A DNA stretch of 64,000 nucleotides from assembly GCF_014287355.1 (NCBI RefSeq), contig NZ_JACOPE010000001.1, positions 248,001 to 312,000 of the forward strand, read 5' to 3'. Below the pieces are notes generated by a model. The model searched no databases and was not told the DNA's origin. It saw only the letters and a list, made by a program, of their open reading frames with translations. The position numbers and the translations under genes were made by a program. Positions 17,548 through 26,870 of the stretch are shown here, one piece after another (positions within the stretch are counted from its first letter, which is position 1; each line of letters starts with the position of its first letter). This DNA comes from Ruminococcus hominis (GTDB lineage: Bacteria > Bacillota > Clostridia > Lachnospirales > Lachnospiraceae).

Positions 17548-19179
17548 ATGGAAAATAAGAATAAATGGTGGAAAAATGCAGTCGTATATCAGATTTATCC
17601 GAAAAGCTTTCAAGATTCGGATGGAGATGGAATTGGTGATATTCCAGGGATTATCAGCAGATTGGATTATTTGAAAAAACTTGGAATAGATGCAATCTGG
17701 CTCTCACCGGTGTATCGTTCGCCACAGGATGACAATGGATATGATATTTCAGATTATCAGGATATTGAGCCGATGTTCGGAACAATGGAAGATATGGAAC
17801 AGTTATTTGCGGAGGCAAAGAAACGCGGAATCCGAATTATGATGGATCTTGTATTGAATCATACTTCTGATGAACACAGATGGTTTTTGGAAGCAAAGAA
17901 AAGTAAAGACAATCCGTATCATGATTATTATGTGTGGCGTGACGGAGAAGAAGACGTTTATCCAAACGATATGAATTCTGTATTCGGCGGACCGGCATGG
18001 GAGTGGGTTCCGGAACTGGGACAGTATTATTTTCATCAATTTTCAGTGAAACAGCCGGATCTGAACTGGGAGAATCCGAAAGTGAGAAGAGAACTCTATG
18101 ATATGATTCTCTGGTGGATGGAAAAAGGGGCAGGCGGATTTCGTCTGGATGTAATTGATCAGATTGCAAAAGAGCCAGATCTTAAGATCACAAATAATGG
18201 ACCAAAGTTGCATGAATTTCTGCGTGAATTAAGCAGGGAAACATTTCAGAAGGGCGACATGATCACTGTAGGAGAAGCCTGGGGAGCAACACCGGAAATT
18301 GCAAAGAAATATAGTAATCCGGATGGAAGTGAATTTTCCATGGTTTTCCAGTTTGAGCACATTATGCTTGATCAGGAAGAAGGAAAGGAAAAATGGGACA
18401 CGATTCCATTGAATCTGGTAAAGCTGAAAAAATGCCTTGCAAAGTGGCAGAATACTTTATATCAGGTAGGATGGAACAGTCTGTTCATGAATAACCATGA
18501 TCTTCCTAGAATTGTGTCGCGCTGGGGAAATGACGGAAAATACAGAAAAGAGTCGGCAAAAATGCTGGCGACAATGCTTCATGGAATGCAGGGAACTCCT
18601 TACATTTATCAGGGAGAAGAGCTGGGAATGACGAATGTGCAGTTTGACAGCATTGAAGAATATGAAGATATTGAGACATTGAACATGTACAAAGAGCGAC
18701 TGAAAAAAGGATATCAGCCAGAAGAAATCATGCAGTCTATCTACGCAAGAAGCCGTGATAATGCCCGTACTCCGATGCAGTGGAGCGGGGATGAGAACGG
18801 AGGATTCACAACAGGAGAACCATGGTTTGCCGTGAATCCAAATTATACCAGAATCAATGCCAAAGAGGCACTGGAAGACGAAAATTCGGTATTTTACTAT
18901 TATCAGAAGCTGATTCGTTTAAGAAAAGAAAATGCAGTATTCGTGAATGGAAAATTTGAACTTCTTCTGCCGGAAGATGAGAGAATTTTCGCCTATACGA
19001 GAACAGATGAGCATACAAAGATGCTGGTATGTACAAACTTTACGGATGAGGAAGTTAGCTGCCCATTGCTTGATGAGTGGAAAGCTGGGGAAGTCTGGAT
19101 CCGGAATTATGAGGACGAAAGAGAAGGAAATATATTGCGTCCTTATGAGGCGGTGATAATTGGAGTTACTATAAAATAA
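17548..19179 (+). CDS. Alpha-glucosidase / oligo-1,6-glucosidase (GH13_31)
   Basis: The 543-residue enzyme has the GH13_31 pattern: WWKNAVVYQIYPKSFQDSDG, DLVLNHTSDEHRWF, KQPDLNWENP, nucleophile Asp in GGFRLDVIDQIAKE, acid/base Glu in ITVGEAWG and the third acid in NNHDLPR. A calcium-loop-like DSDGDGIGD lies at the start. It frees glucose from the non-reducing ends of short oligosaccharides and closes the maltodextrin pathway. The start is uncertain: ATG 17548 and TTG 17542 both lack a well-placed Shine-Dalgarno, and a stem-loop lies directly upstream. It is followed by a strong terminator. Confidence 0.88.
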   Translation: MENKNKWWKNAVVYQIYPKSFQDSDGDGIGDIPGIISRLDYLKKLGIDAIWLSPVYRSPQDDNGYDISDYQDIEPMFGTMEDMEQLFAEAKKRGIRIMMDLVLNHTSDEHRWFLEAKKSKDNPYHDYYVWRDGEEDVYPNDMNSVFGGPAWEWVPELGQYYFHQFSVKQPDLNWENPKVRRELYDMILWWMEKGAGGFRLDVIDQIAKEPDLKITNNGPKLHEFLRELSRETFQKGDMITVGEAWGATPEIAKKYSNPDGSEFSMVFQFEHIMLDQEEGKEKWDTIPLNLVKLKKCLAKWQNTLYQVGWNSLFMNNHDLPRIVSRWGNDGKYRKESAKMLATMLHGMQGTPYIYQGEELGMTNVQFDSIEEYEDIETLNMYKERLKKGYQPEEIMQSIYARSRDNARTPMQWSGDENGGFTTGEPWFAVNPNYTRINAKEALEDENSVFYYYQKLIRLRKENAVFVNGKFELLLPEDERIFAYTRTDEHTKMLVCTNFTDEEVSCPLLDEWKAGEVWIRNYEDEREGNILRPYEAVIIGVTIK

Positions 19180-19239
19180 TTGCCGTTGAAAAAGTATGGT
19201 ATCCGAATGTGAGAATAAATATATAAGAGTCAATGAATA

Positions 19240-19276
19240 TAGAAGTTCTGTCTGGTTGGCAGAACTTCTATGTTTT
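19240..19276 (+). terminator. Terminator of the maltodextrin operon
   Basis: A perfect 11-bp stem (19240-19250 with 19260-19270, TAGAAGTTCTG and complement) with a 9-base loop is followed by TGTTTT. The 270 bases between it and the next LacI gene hold no ORF and only a weak promoter-like TTGCAA...TATTAT pair at 19373-19403. Confidence 0.8.
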
Positions 19277-19551
19277 ATATTATGGATTTTAGTTTATCAT
19301 GTGAGAGGAAGATTGACAGTTGTAGTGAAAAGTAACCAGAAATAGATATTATAAATGTGTATTAAAAAACACTTGCAACAGAAAGCTATTTATATGATAT
19401 TATAAGTATTAGTAGAACTCCTTTTGATTAATGCATCTTAATTTTAATAGATTTAAAGTAGCATATTCAGGGGGGTTTTTTTGTCATAAAACTTATAAGT
19501 ATGCGATGCAAGGTGTTTGGCAAAAGAAAAATTTATGTAAGGAGGAATAAA

Positions 19552-20541
19552 ATGGCAAGTATTAAGGATGTTGCTCAAAAAGCGGGAGTGGGGGTAGGAA
19601 CAGTCTCACGTGTATTGAATAATAGCGGTTATGTATCCGAAGATACCAGAGAAAAAATTGAGCAAGCAATGAATGAACTTCAATATACTCCAAATGAACT
19701 GGCTAGAAATCTTTTTCATAAAAAGAGTGGAATAATTGCAATACTAGTTCCATCTGTAGAAGTTCCGTTCTTTGCAGAATTAGTGCATAATATTGAGGAA
19801 GAATTGTATAAACAAGGTTTTAAGATTATGCTTTGCAATACGGATAAAGAGCATAATGCAGAATCAGAATATTTAGATATGTTAAATCGTCATATCGTGG
19901 ATGGAGTTATTACAGGGGTACATTCACTAGATGTAGAGGAATATAAAAAGATTAAGAAACCGATAGTAGCGTTAGATCGTTATCTTGGAGAAAATATTCC
20001 ACTAGTGACAGTCGATCATAAAGAAGGTGGAAGAATAGCAGCTGAAACATTGATTGCCAATGGATGCAAAAAAGTGGTTCATTTCCGGGGGGCGATAGCT
20101 GTTGAATCGCCATATCATGATCGACATTATGAATTCGCACGTATTATGAAAGAACATAATGTGGAGTGTTATGACTATGAACTTGCATGGAATAGATTCG
20201 ATTTGGAGTATTATGAAGAAGCAGTAAAAGATTTATTTCAAAAGATTGGTGATTGGGAGTTTGATGGGATTTTTGGGTGTGATCGTGTTGCAATAGAATG
20301 TATGAATGAAGTTATCCGAAGACATAGGAAGGTTCCAAAAGATGTAAAGTGCATAGCTTATGATGGAACTTATGTGACACAGATGGTGGAGCCTAGTGTG
20401 ACAGCAATTGTTCAACCGATAGAAAATTTAGCAAGAGAGTCAGCAAAATTAATTTGTGATTTAGTAAATGGGAAACATCACAAGAATAAACAAGTAGTCT
20501 TGAATGTTTCGCTGCGAAAAGGGAAAACAACTATTGTATAA
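19552..20541 (+). CDS. LacI-family repressor of the fructan/difructose operon
   Basis: The 329-residue product begins with a classical LacI HTH and hinge (IKDVAQKAGVGVGTVSRVLN, then TREKIEQAMNELQYTPNELA) followed by a ligand-binding core (IIAILVPSVEVPFFAELVHN). ATG 19552 is chosen because GGAGG lies at 19541-19545, although an open frame extends upstream. It is co-directional with and directly upstream of the sugar operon at 20798. Two perfect LacI-type palindromes sit in that operon's leader and are its likely targets. The inducer is presumably the imported fructose saccharide or a product of it. Confidence 0.85.
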   Translation: MASIKDVAQKAGVGVGTVSRVLNNSGYVSEDTREKIEQAMNELQYTPNELARNLFHKKSGIIAILVPSVEVPFFAELVHNIEEELYKQGFKIMLCNTDKEHNAESEYLDMLNRHIVDGVITGVHSLDVEEYKKIKKPIVALDRYLGENIPLVTVDHKEGGRIAAETLIANGCKKVVHFRGAIAVESPYHDRHYEFARIMKEHNVECYDYELAWNRFDLEYYEEAVKDLFQKIGDWEFDGIFGCDRVAIECMNEVIRRHRKVPKDVKCIAYDGTYVTQMVEPSVTAIVQPIENLARESAKLICDLVNGKHHKNKQVVLNVSLRKGKTTIV

Positions 20542-20632
20542 AACATGTAAAATCTTACGGTAAAAATAAACAAAAAAATAAAAGAAAAACTATTTAAAAG
20601 TGACAAAATAACGATAAAAGTGAAAATGAGGA

Positions 20633-20661
20633 TTGACATATGAACACTGAGGCGTTATATA
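20633..20661 (+). promoter_or_regulatory. Promoter of the fructan/difructose operon
   Basis: TTGACA (20633-20638) and TATATA (20656-20661) are 17 bases apart, predicting a start near 20668. An AATCAATT/AATTGATT hairpin with a T-rich tail follows within the first 40 transcribed bases. Confidence 0.65.
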
Positions 20662-20712
20662 TTAATTATACAATCAATTACGCGTACAATTGATTTTTTA
20701 TTTTAGCAAACA

Positions 20713-20726
20713 TGGAACGGGTTCCA
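20713..20726 (+). promoter_or_regulatory. LacI-type operator 1
   Basis: TGGAACGGGTTCCA is a 14-bp palindrome with six perfectly complementary bases on each side of a GG centre, the form expected for LacI/GalR proteins. It lies about 45 bases downstream of the predicted transcription start. Confidence 0.75.
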
Positions 20727-20746
20727 CAATAATTTTTTTGATGCGT

Positions 20747-20762
20747 GTGGAACGGGTTCCAC
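20747..20762 (+). promoter_or_regulatory. LacI-type operator 2
   Basis: GTGGAACGGGTTCCAC repeats operator 1 with one more matched base on each arm. The centres are 35 bp apart. Two identical sites in the leader are unlikely by chance and support control by the LacI protein encoded directly upstream. Confidence 0.75.
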
Positions 20763-20797
20763 ATCAAAACTATTTTATCTTTATAGGAGGAGCGGAA

Positions 20798-22126
20798 ATG
20801 AAGAAGAAAAACTTAAAAAGAATCGGATCAACAGTTTTAGTAACAACTATGGCATTGGGATTACTTGCCGGATGTGGCGGAAAATCTGGTGACAGCGCAA
20901 ACTCAACCACAAAAGATGCTAATGGAGCAACAGTAATCAAATTTGGCATCCATGTTGCAAATCCAAAGGAACAAGAATCGGTAACATATAATATCGTTGA
21001 AGCTTTTAATAAAGAATATGAAGGAAAATATAAAGTTGAATTTGTGGCGGCTGATACAGAAGCCCATTCAAAGAATATGAAATTAGCAGCACAGGACGGA
21101 ACATTGCCAGAAATCATACATTTAGATTCAGCAGAAGCTCCTGAATATAATGAGGCGGGATACTTATTAGATCTTTCAGATTTCTTAAAAGAGAACGCAG
21201 ATATTGATGAAGCACTTAATGGTATGGAAGATGCCTTTGCCACAGATGATGTTCAGTATGGTCTTCCTTATCAGTGTAACGTACAAGGTTTCTTCTATAA
21301 TAAAGAGTTGTTTGATAACGCAGGGGTAGAATATCCTACAGACGATACGACATATGAAGAATTTATTGAAATGATTGCAAAATTAAAAGAAAGTGGTGTT
21401 ACACCGATTGCAATTGGAAGTAAGAATAGTGGTTTCGCAATGTGGGAGTTTAATGAGTTCCTTTCAAGATATGGTTGGGAAGATAATATTGATTCGTACA
21501 CAGGTGATAAAGCCAGCTATTCAAACAATGATTTAAAAGCTTGTTACGAGAAAATGAAAGGACTTGCAGATGCAGGTGCATTCCCGGATAATATGGCCAC
21601 AATCGAGTATTTTGATGCAAAACAGCTTTTCAATGAAAGCAAGGCTGCAATGTTCGGAACAGGACAGTGGGATTGTGCAGAATTTGACAAAAACCTTGGT
21701 GATAAGATTGGATTCTGGTGGGGACCAACATTTGAAGATTCTTCATATAATCAGGAAATTGATATGAAAGTACCTTCAGCCCCATTAGTAGTCAGTGAAA
21801 CAGTTGGGGACAATGATACAACAAAAGAGGCTGTATATACTTTCCTTAAGTTCTATTATGGAAAAGATGCAGCAAGTATTTCTTATGAAGGATCCATTTT
21901 CCCGGCAACTAATTACGAAGGTGTTGTAGCAAATGATTCTCAGTATGCAATGAACGCAATGATTGAAGCACTTGGAAATGGTTGGGAAACACCGGAAGCA
22001 GCTCCAGATCAGACTGTAAATTCAGCAGTTCAGGAAGCTATGTATGATGGTATGTTTGGTGTAATGCAGGGAACATATACCCCAGAAGAAGCACTTTCAA
22101 ATATGGATCAGGCAGCAGCTAATTAG
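20798..22126 (+). CDS. ABC transporter substrate-binding lipoprotein (fructose saccharides, inferred)
   Basis: The 442-residue product has a lipoprotein signal peptide with lipobox LLAGC and a Gly/Ser-rich linker, followed by a family 1 solute-binding fold (VIKFGIHVANPKEQES start, LPYQCNVQGFFYNKELF hinge, IGFWWGPTFED in the C-lobe). ATG 20798 follows AGGAGG by seven bases; an open frame upstream crosses both operators and is not coding. It supplies substrate to the two permeases that follow. Ligand identity is inferred from the GH172, GH32 and fructokinase genes of the same operon. Confidence 0.85.
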   Translation: MKKKNLKRIGSTVLVTTMALGLLAGCGGKSGDSANSTTKDANGATVIKFGIHVANPKEQESVTYNIVEAFNKEYEGKYKVEFVAADTEAHSKNMKLAAQDGTLPEIIHLDSAEAPEYNEAGYLLDLSDFLKENADIDEALNGMEDAFATDDVQYGLPYQCNVQGFFYNKELFDNAGVEYPTDDTTYEEFIEMIAKLKESGVTPIAIGSKNSGFAMWEFNEFLSRYGWEDNIDSYTGDKASYSNNDLKACYEKMKGLADAGAFPDNMATIEYFDAKQLFNESKAAMFGTGQWDCAEFDKNLGDKIGFWWGPTFEDSSYNQEIDMKVPSAPLVVSETVGDNDTTKEAVYTFLKFYYGKDAASISYEGSIFPATNYEGVVANDSQYAMNAMIEALGNGWETPEAAPDQTVNSAVQEAMYDGMFGVMQGTYTPEEALSNMDQAAAN

Positions 22127-22169
22127 CAGAAGAATAGAATACTAATTAAACAAGATTATAGATTCGGAG

Positions 22170-22198
22170 GGTGTATCTGACACCATGTCGGATACACC
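22170..22198 (+). promoter_or_regulatory. Intercistronic hairpin between binding-protein and permease genes
   Basis: GGTGTATC (22170-22177) pairs with GATACACC (22191-22198), a T-G wobble follows, then GACA pairs with TGTC around a CCA loop, giving 13 stacked pairs. No U-tract follows. Such hairpins between a binding-protein gene and its permease genes commonly protect the upstream mRNA and give more binding protein than permease. Confidence 0.6.
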
Positions 22199-22221
22199 AT
22201 TTAAAATTGAAGGATGGTAGT

Positions 22222-23094
22222 ATGCATTGGTTAAGTAAAAAGCGATACAAAATATGTCTAGTAGTTCCGACGTTGCTAGTATATATGGCGTTTATTATTC
22301 TTCCAATAGGAATGGCAATTGGATATAGTTTTACAAAATATTCTGGAATTGGAAAAGCTAAGTTCAATGGAATTACAAATTATATACGATTATTTAAAGA
22401 TCGCTTATTTTGGATATCATTTAAAAACACAATGATTATGTTTATTTTGGCGTTTTTGCTGTTGCTGACGATATCATTTCTGATTGCTTTGTTATTAAAT
22501 AATAAATTAAAAGCAGTAGATTTTTCAAAGGCATTGATATTTTCACCAGCAATTATTGCTCCGATTATTGTAGGTATTATTTGGGTATATATCCTAGATC
22601 CTAATATAGGTATTATCAATAGTGTCTTGGATGCAATCGGTGCTTCGGCATTAAAACATAAATGGATTGGTGGAAGCGTCTTATCACCATATAGTATTGC
22701 TGTTATTTACTTCTGGCAGCAGTTAGGATATTTAGTAACAGTATTCATTGCTGGATTAAAAATGATCCCGGAAGAAGTAATGGAAGCAGTAAAAATTGAT
22801 GGGGCGAGTTTTTGGCAGAAAACATTGTATGTAACAATTCCTATGATGAAATCGACGATTTCTACAGTTTCAGTGTTAATCATAACAGGTGTATTTAAAA
22901 TTTTTGAAATTGTGCAGCAGACAACGGGCGGTGGTCCGAACCACTTATCTGAAACATTAGTAACTTATAGTTATTCAATGACTTTTAGCAGTAGTGATTA
23001 TGGTTACGGAATGTCATTGGCAACATTTACATTTGTTTTATCATTGGTAATTACCGGTATTTATTCGTTACTTACAAAGGAAAGGAGTAGTTAA
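22222..23094 (+). CDS. Sugar ABC transporter permease (MalF-type)
   Basis: The 290-residue product has six membrane helices and the EAA loop PEEVMEAVKIDGASFWQKTL with the following TIPMMK. It lacks the N-terminal extension seen in the maltodextrin MalF-type protein at 9545. ATG 22222 follows GAAGGA by seven bases; an upstream in-frame ATG at 22171 lies inside the intercistronic hairpin and is rejected. It forms the channel together with the next gene. No ATPase is encoded nearby. Confidence 0.87.
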   Translation: MHWLSKKRYKICLVVPTLLVYMAFIILPIGMAIGYSFTKYSGIGKAKFNGITNYIRLFKDRLFWISFKNTMIMFILAFLLLLTISFLIALLLNNKLKAVDFSKALIFSPAIIAPIIVGIIWVYILDPNIGIINSVLDAIGASALKHKWIGGSVLSPYSIAVIYFWQQLGYLVTVFIAGLKMIPEEVMEAVKIDGASFWQKTLYVTIPMMKSTISTVSVLIITGVFKIFEIVQQTTGGGPNHLSETLVTYSYSMTFSSSDYGYGMSLATFTFVLSLVITGIYSLLTKERSS

Positions 23095-23095
23095 G

Positions 23096-23926
23096 ATGAT
23101 TCCGAAAAAGAGAAAAACAGTCATGTATATAGTGATGGCATTGATTACTGTAATCGTTGTATTTCCACTCCTTTGGATGGTTTTACTTTCGTTTAAAACC
23201 AGCTCTGAAATCATGTCTAATCCGCTGGCGTGGCCAACAGCATTTAACCTGGATAACTTTAAAAATGCACTAAACACATTGGATTTTCCGAGGTTGTATG
23301 CAAATACTTTTGAAGTTTGTATAGTATCGTTGGCACTTGAATTGATTATTACATTTTGCAGTTCATTTGTAATTGCACGTATGGAATTTAAGCATCCGAA
23401 ATTAAAACAATTATTATACGGTTTCCTGATTATGGGATTAGCTGTATCACCATTTATCTTATTATTCCCAGTATATAAGATTAATGCCTTTATGGGACTT
23501 AGAGGAAAATGGGCATTAGTATTTCCATATGTAGCAAGTTCTATTTCATTTAATACGTTGTTATTGACTGCATATTTAAAACAGCTTCCGGTAGAAATTG
23601 ATGAAGCAGCAGTAATTGATGGATGTAATCTATGGGATTTAATAACGAAAGTTGTACTTCCAATGGCAAAACCCGTTATTGCAACAGTTGTGATATTTAA
23701 TGCACTTTATATATGGAATGAATATCCGTATGCATCTGTAATGCTTCGGGATGTATCAGATTATACATTATCTATGGGAGCCTCATTCTTTAAAGGAAAT
23801 TATACGGTAGATTATGGCGGAATTGTAGCGTCAAGTCTTATGATTATTATTCCAGAGTTGATTTTCTATGGAATTTTCCAAAAGAATATTGTAGAAGGTA
23901 TGACTGCAGGTGCGGTTAAAGGTTAA
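23096..23926 (+). CDS. Sugar ABC transporter permease (MalG-type)
   Basis: The 276-residue product has six membrane helices, an EAA loop (VEIDEAAVIDGCNLWDLITK, then VVLPMAKP) and the family ending VEGMTAGAVKG. It starts one base after the stop of the first permease, with AAGGAG upstream. It is the second channel subunit of the fructose-saccharide importer. Confidence 0.87.
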   Translation: MIPKKRKTVMYIVMALITVIVVFPLLWMVLLSFKTSSEIMSNPLAWPTAFNLDNFKNALNTLDFPRLYANTFEVCIVSLALELIITFCSSFVIARMEFKHPKLKQLLYGFLIMGLAVSPFILLFPVYKINAFMGLRGKWALVFPYVASSISFNTLLLTAYLKQLPVEIDEAAVIDGCNLWDLITKVVLPMAKPVIATVVIFNALYIWNEYPYASVMLRDVSDYTLSMGASFFKGNYTVDYGGIVASSLMIIIPELIFYGIFQKNIVEGMTAGAVKG

Positions 23927-23964
23927 AAATAGAATTCAAAAATCAGTAGAAAAGGAGAACAATT

Positions 23965-25308
23965 ATGAGTAACGTATCAGGATTATTTAAAGATTTGACA
24001 ACAATTAAAAAGGCAAGAAATGGTAGATTGGCAAGTTGGGATCAAAGAGGTAAAAATCAAGATTATTGGGAAATACCAGCCGGTGAAACGATTTCTTTAG
24101 GAGAAATAGAAGGACCTGGATGTATTACACATATTTGGATGACTTCTTCATGCAGAAAAGTAGTTGCACCAAGTATCTTAGATCCGGTATTGAATGCTTC
24201 TGCAGCACCTGTAATGGAGATACATCCGGCGCTTGGTGTTATCTGGGATGACTATGATCCATTCTATTATAGAAAAGTTTTAATCAAAATCACATGGGAT
24301 GATCAGGATACACCGAGTGTATTAGCACCATTAGGTGATTTCTTCTGTATAGGAAATTGCTACCCAGGTAATTTTTCATCATTACCATTTAATGTTTCAT
24401 TAAAACCGGAAGAAGCAGGAAGATATGGAGCACCATGTTCTGTATCATGTTACTTCCCTATGCCATTTAACAAAAAGGCAAAAATTGAAATCGTAAATGA
24501 AAATGAACTTCCTTTTATCTTATATTTTAATATTGATTATGAAATGTATAAAGAAGCATTAGATGAAGATACAGCTTATTTTCATGCAAGCTGGAGAAGA
24601 GAAAATCCTTGTGAAGGATGGGGGCCGGATTTGCAGACAAACTGTCCGGAAGTAAATAATGTAACCAATTTTAAAGGTGAAGATAATTATACAGTTCTTG
24701 ATGTTGAAGGAACAGGACATTATGTAGGTTGCAATTTAACGGTTAAACATTACCAGGGTAGCTGGTGGGGTGAAGGAAATGATATGTTCTTTATTGATGG
24801 TGAAGAATATCCTTCATTAAATGGAACAGGAACAGAAGATTATTTTAATCATGCATGGGGAATGCAGAAGAATGCATATCCATTTTTTGGAACAATAGTA
24901 CATGAAAGTGATACAGATGGTTTTCAGGTATCTTACCGCTTCCATATTACTGATCCTGTCCGATTTGAAAAGAGTTTGAAAGTTACGATTGAGCATGGAC
25001 ATGCAAACCATTTATCTGATGATTGGAGTTCTACTGCTTACTGGTACCAGACACTTCCAACATCAAAGCCGCTGACAATTTTACCTGTAGAAGAGCGATT
25101 GCCAAACGTAGCTACTTTACCGGAGCGCAATCTGAAGTTGCCAGAGCTTACAGAAGAAATGAAGGCAGCAAGAGATTCATGGGCAAAGCGTTGGGAAGAA
25201 TATAAACCGGCAAGAGAAGAACAGTTTAGAATTAAAGAAAGTAAAGCACGCCGTGAGTCTAAACTTAATACTGAATTTGCAAAAAAACTTCGTGAAGATT
25301 ATAAGTAA
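23965..25308 (+). CDS. GH172 (DUF2961) enzyme, candidate difructose dianhydride hydrolase
   Basis: The 447-residue cytosolic protein is a DUF2961/GH172 member (SWDQRGKNQDYWEIPAGET, IEGPGCITHIWMT, GSWWGEGNDMFFIDGE, NGTGTEDYFNHAWGM). Glu270 in WWGEGND and Glu291 in GTGTEDY are the two conserved acids; to my recollection the family founder, Bifidobacterium dentium alpha-FFase1, uses glutamates at these same two numbers. That enzyme interconverts difructose dianhydride I and inulobiose; other members are alpha-D-arabinofuranosidases. The position between a sugar importer and GH32 plus fructokinase genes favours a fructose substrate. There is no signal peptide, so it acts on imported saccharide. 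The specificity is inference. Confidence 0.8.
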   Translation: MSNVSGLFKDLTTIKKARNGRLASWDQRGKNQDYWEIPAGETISLGEIEGPGCITHIWMTSSCRKVVAPSILDPVLNASAAPVMEIHPALGVIWDDYDPFYYRKVLIKITWDDQDTPSVLAPLGDFFCIGNCYPGNFSSLPFNVSLKPEEAGRYGAPCSVSCYFPMPFNKKAKIEIVNENELPFILYFNIDYEMYKEALDEDTAYFHASWRRENPCEGWGPDLQTNCPEVNNVTNFKGEDNYTVLDVEGTGHYVGCNLTVKHYQGSWWGEGNDMFFIDGEEYPSLNGTGTEDYFNHAWGMQKNAYPFFGTIVHESDTDGFQVSYRFHITDPVRFEKSLKVTIEHGHANHLSDDWSSTAYWYQTLPTSKPLTILPVEERLPNVATLPERNLKLPELTEEMKAARDSWAKRWEEYKPAREEQFRIKESKARRESKLNTEFAKKLREDYK

Positions 25309-25328
25309 TACATGCATGGAGGATTATT

Positions 25329-26810
25329 ATGTCACAGAAATTGATGCTTGAAAAAATAGAAAAGGCTCAAAGAGAGATTGATACAAAAAGAGAAGTAGTG
25401 AAGCATGGTAAGATGCGTCAGTGTTATCATTTCATGGGAGAAACGGGATGGATTAATGATCCGAATGGTCTGATTTATTTTAGAGGTAAATATCATTACT
25501 TTTACCAGCATAATCCATTTAATGGATTTTGGGATTCTATGTATTGGGGGCATGCAGTTAGCAATGACTTAATTCATTGGGAATATCTTCCACTCGCACT
25601 TGCACCAAGTGAATACTATGATAATCATCTAAAAGGTGGATGCTTTTCAGGTAGTGCAATAGAACACGACGGAAAATTATATCTTGTATATACCGGAACT
25701 TGTAATAATGGAAATGGATTTGAACAGGCACAGTGTATTGCATATAGTGAAGACGGAATTCATTTTGAGAAATATAAAGAGAATCCAGTGATTTCAGCTC
25801 CTAAAGGAGTGCCGACAGATATGTTCCGAGATCCGAAAGTATGGAAACATGAAGATACTTTTTATTTGGTATGTGGTGCAAGCATGAATGGGTTTGCACA
25901 GGCACGTTTATATAAATCAAAAGATATGCTTAACTGGGAATTTGTAAATGTTCTCGCTGAAAGTAGAGGAGAATGGGGATTTATGTGGGAATGCCCGGAT
26001 TTCTTTCAAGTAGGAAATAAATATGTTTTGATGTTTTCACCGATGGGAGGAAAAGAACGAACAAGTGTATATCTTGTTGGAGATTTTGATTATAATACAG
26101 GAAAATTCTTTTATAAGACTTCTGGAGAAATAGATTGGGGATTTGACTATTATGCACCTCAGTCATTTGAAGCAGCTGATGGAAGAAGACTTCTGGTAGG
26201 ATGGGCAAACGCATGGGACTGGATGCCTTTCTGGAAAGATTGGGGTCCTACATATAGAGAAGGATGGTGTGGATTTTTCAATGTTCCGCGAGAAGCTGTT
26301 TTAAATAAAAATGGAACTTTAAGCTTTATTCCAGTGAAAGAATTGGAAGTTCTTCGCAAAAATAAACTGGAGAGAAAAGAAATTTTATTGGAAGACGGAA
26401 GAGAAGAAGAAATTTGTGATGGTAGCATTTATGAATTAAAACTAAAAGTAAATCTTAAAAATACTACTGCCGATAAAATTATTTTAAAACTTCGAGTATC
26501 TGATCATAAAAGAACAGAAATTGTGTTTGATCTTAAAAAAGCTGAAATTCGTTTTGATCGAAATCATGCTGATGACTGGAGTAAGGGAATAGCAAGAGGA
26601 CCACTGAATTTGATGAATAAAGATTGCTTAGATATACACATTTATTCAGATAAAATATCAGTAGAGTTGTTTAGCAACGAATATCAAAATAATTTTTCGT
26701 GCAATATTTATAACGTAGAAAAAGGCCAGAAAAATTATATAGTAGCTGAAGGCGGCGTTGCAGAAATTGATACGTTAGAGAAGTGGGATTTAGAAAATGT
26801 AATGCAATAA
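25329..26810 (+). CDS. GH32 beta-fructofuranosidase
   Basis: The 493-residue enzyme carries the three GH32 signatures: GWINDPNG with nucleophile Asp44, FRDPKVW with transition-state Asp168, and MWECPDFF with acid/base Glu221. A C-terminal beta-sandwich follows from about residue 335. GH32 enzymes hydrolyse beta-fructosides such as sucrose, inulobiose and short fructans. It lacks a signal peptide and acts in the cytosol. It lies 20 bases after the GH172 gene with GGAGG before its ATG, and could process the inulobiose that GH172 would release. Confidence 0.9.
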   Translation: MSQKLMLEKIEKAQREIDTKREVVKHGKMRQCYHFMGETGWINDPNGLIYFRGKYHYFYQHNPFNGFWDSMYWGHAVSNDLIHWEYLPLALAPSEYYDNHLKGGCFSGSAIEHDGKLYLVYTGTCNNGNGFEQAQCIAYSEDGIHFEKYKENPVISAPKGVPTDMFRDPKVWKHEDTFYLVCGASMNGFAQARLYKSKDMLNWEFVNVLAESRGEWGFMWECPDFFQVGNKYVLMFSPMGGKERTSVYLVGDFDYNTGKFFYKTSGEIDWGFDYYAPQSFEAADGRRLLVGWANAWDWMPFWKDWGPTYREGWCGFFNVPREAVLNKNGTLSFIPVKELEVLRKNKLERKEILLEDGREEEICDGSIYELKLKVNLKNTTADKIILKLRVSDHKRTEIVFDLKKAEIRFDRNHADDWSKGIARGPLNLMNKDCLDIHIYSDKISVELFSNEYQNNFSCNIYNVEKGQKNYIVAEGGVAEIDTLEKWDLENVMQ

Positions 26811-26870
26811 GCAGTTTTCAGAAATTTGAAAAAATAAAAGATATAAAGAAATCATGGAGGATTATTAACC

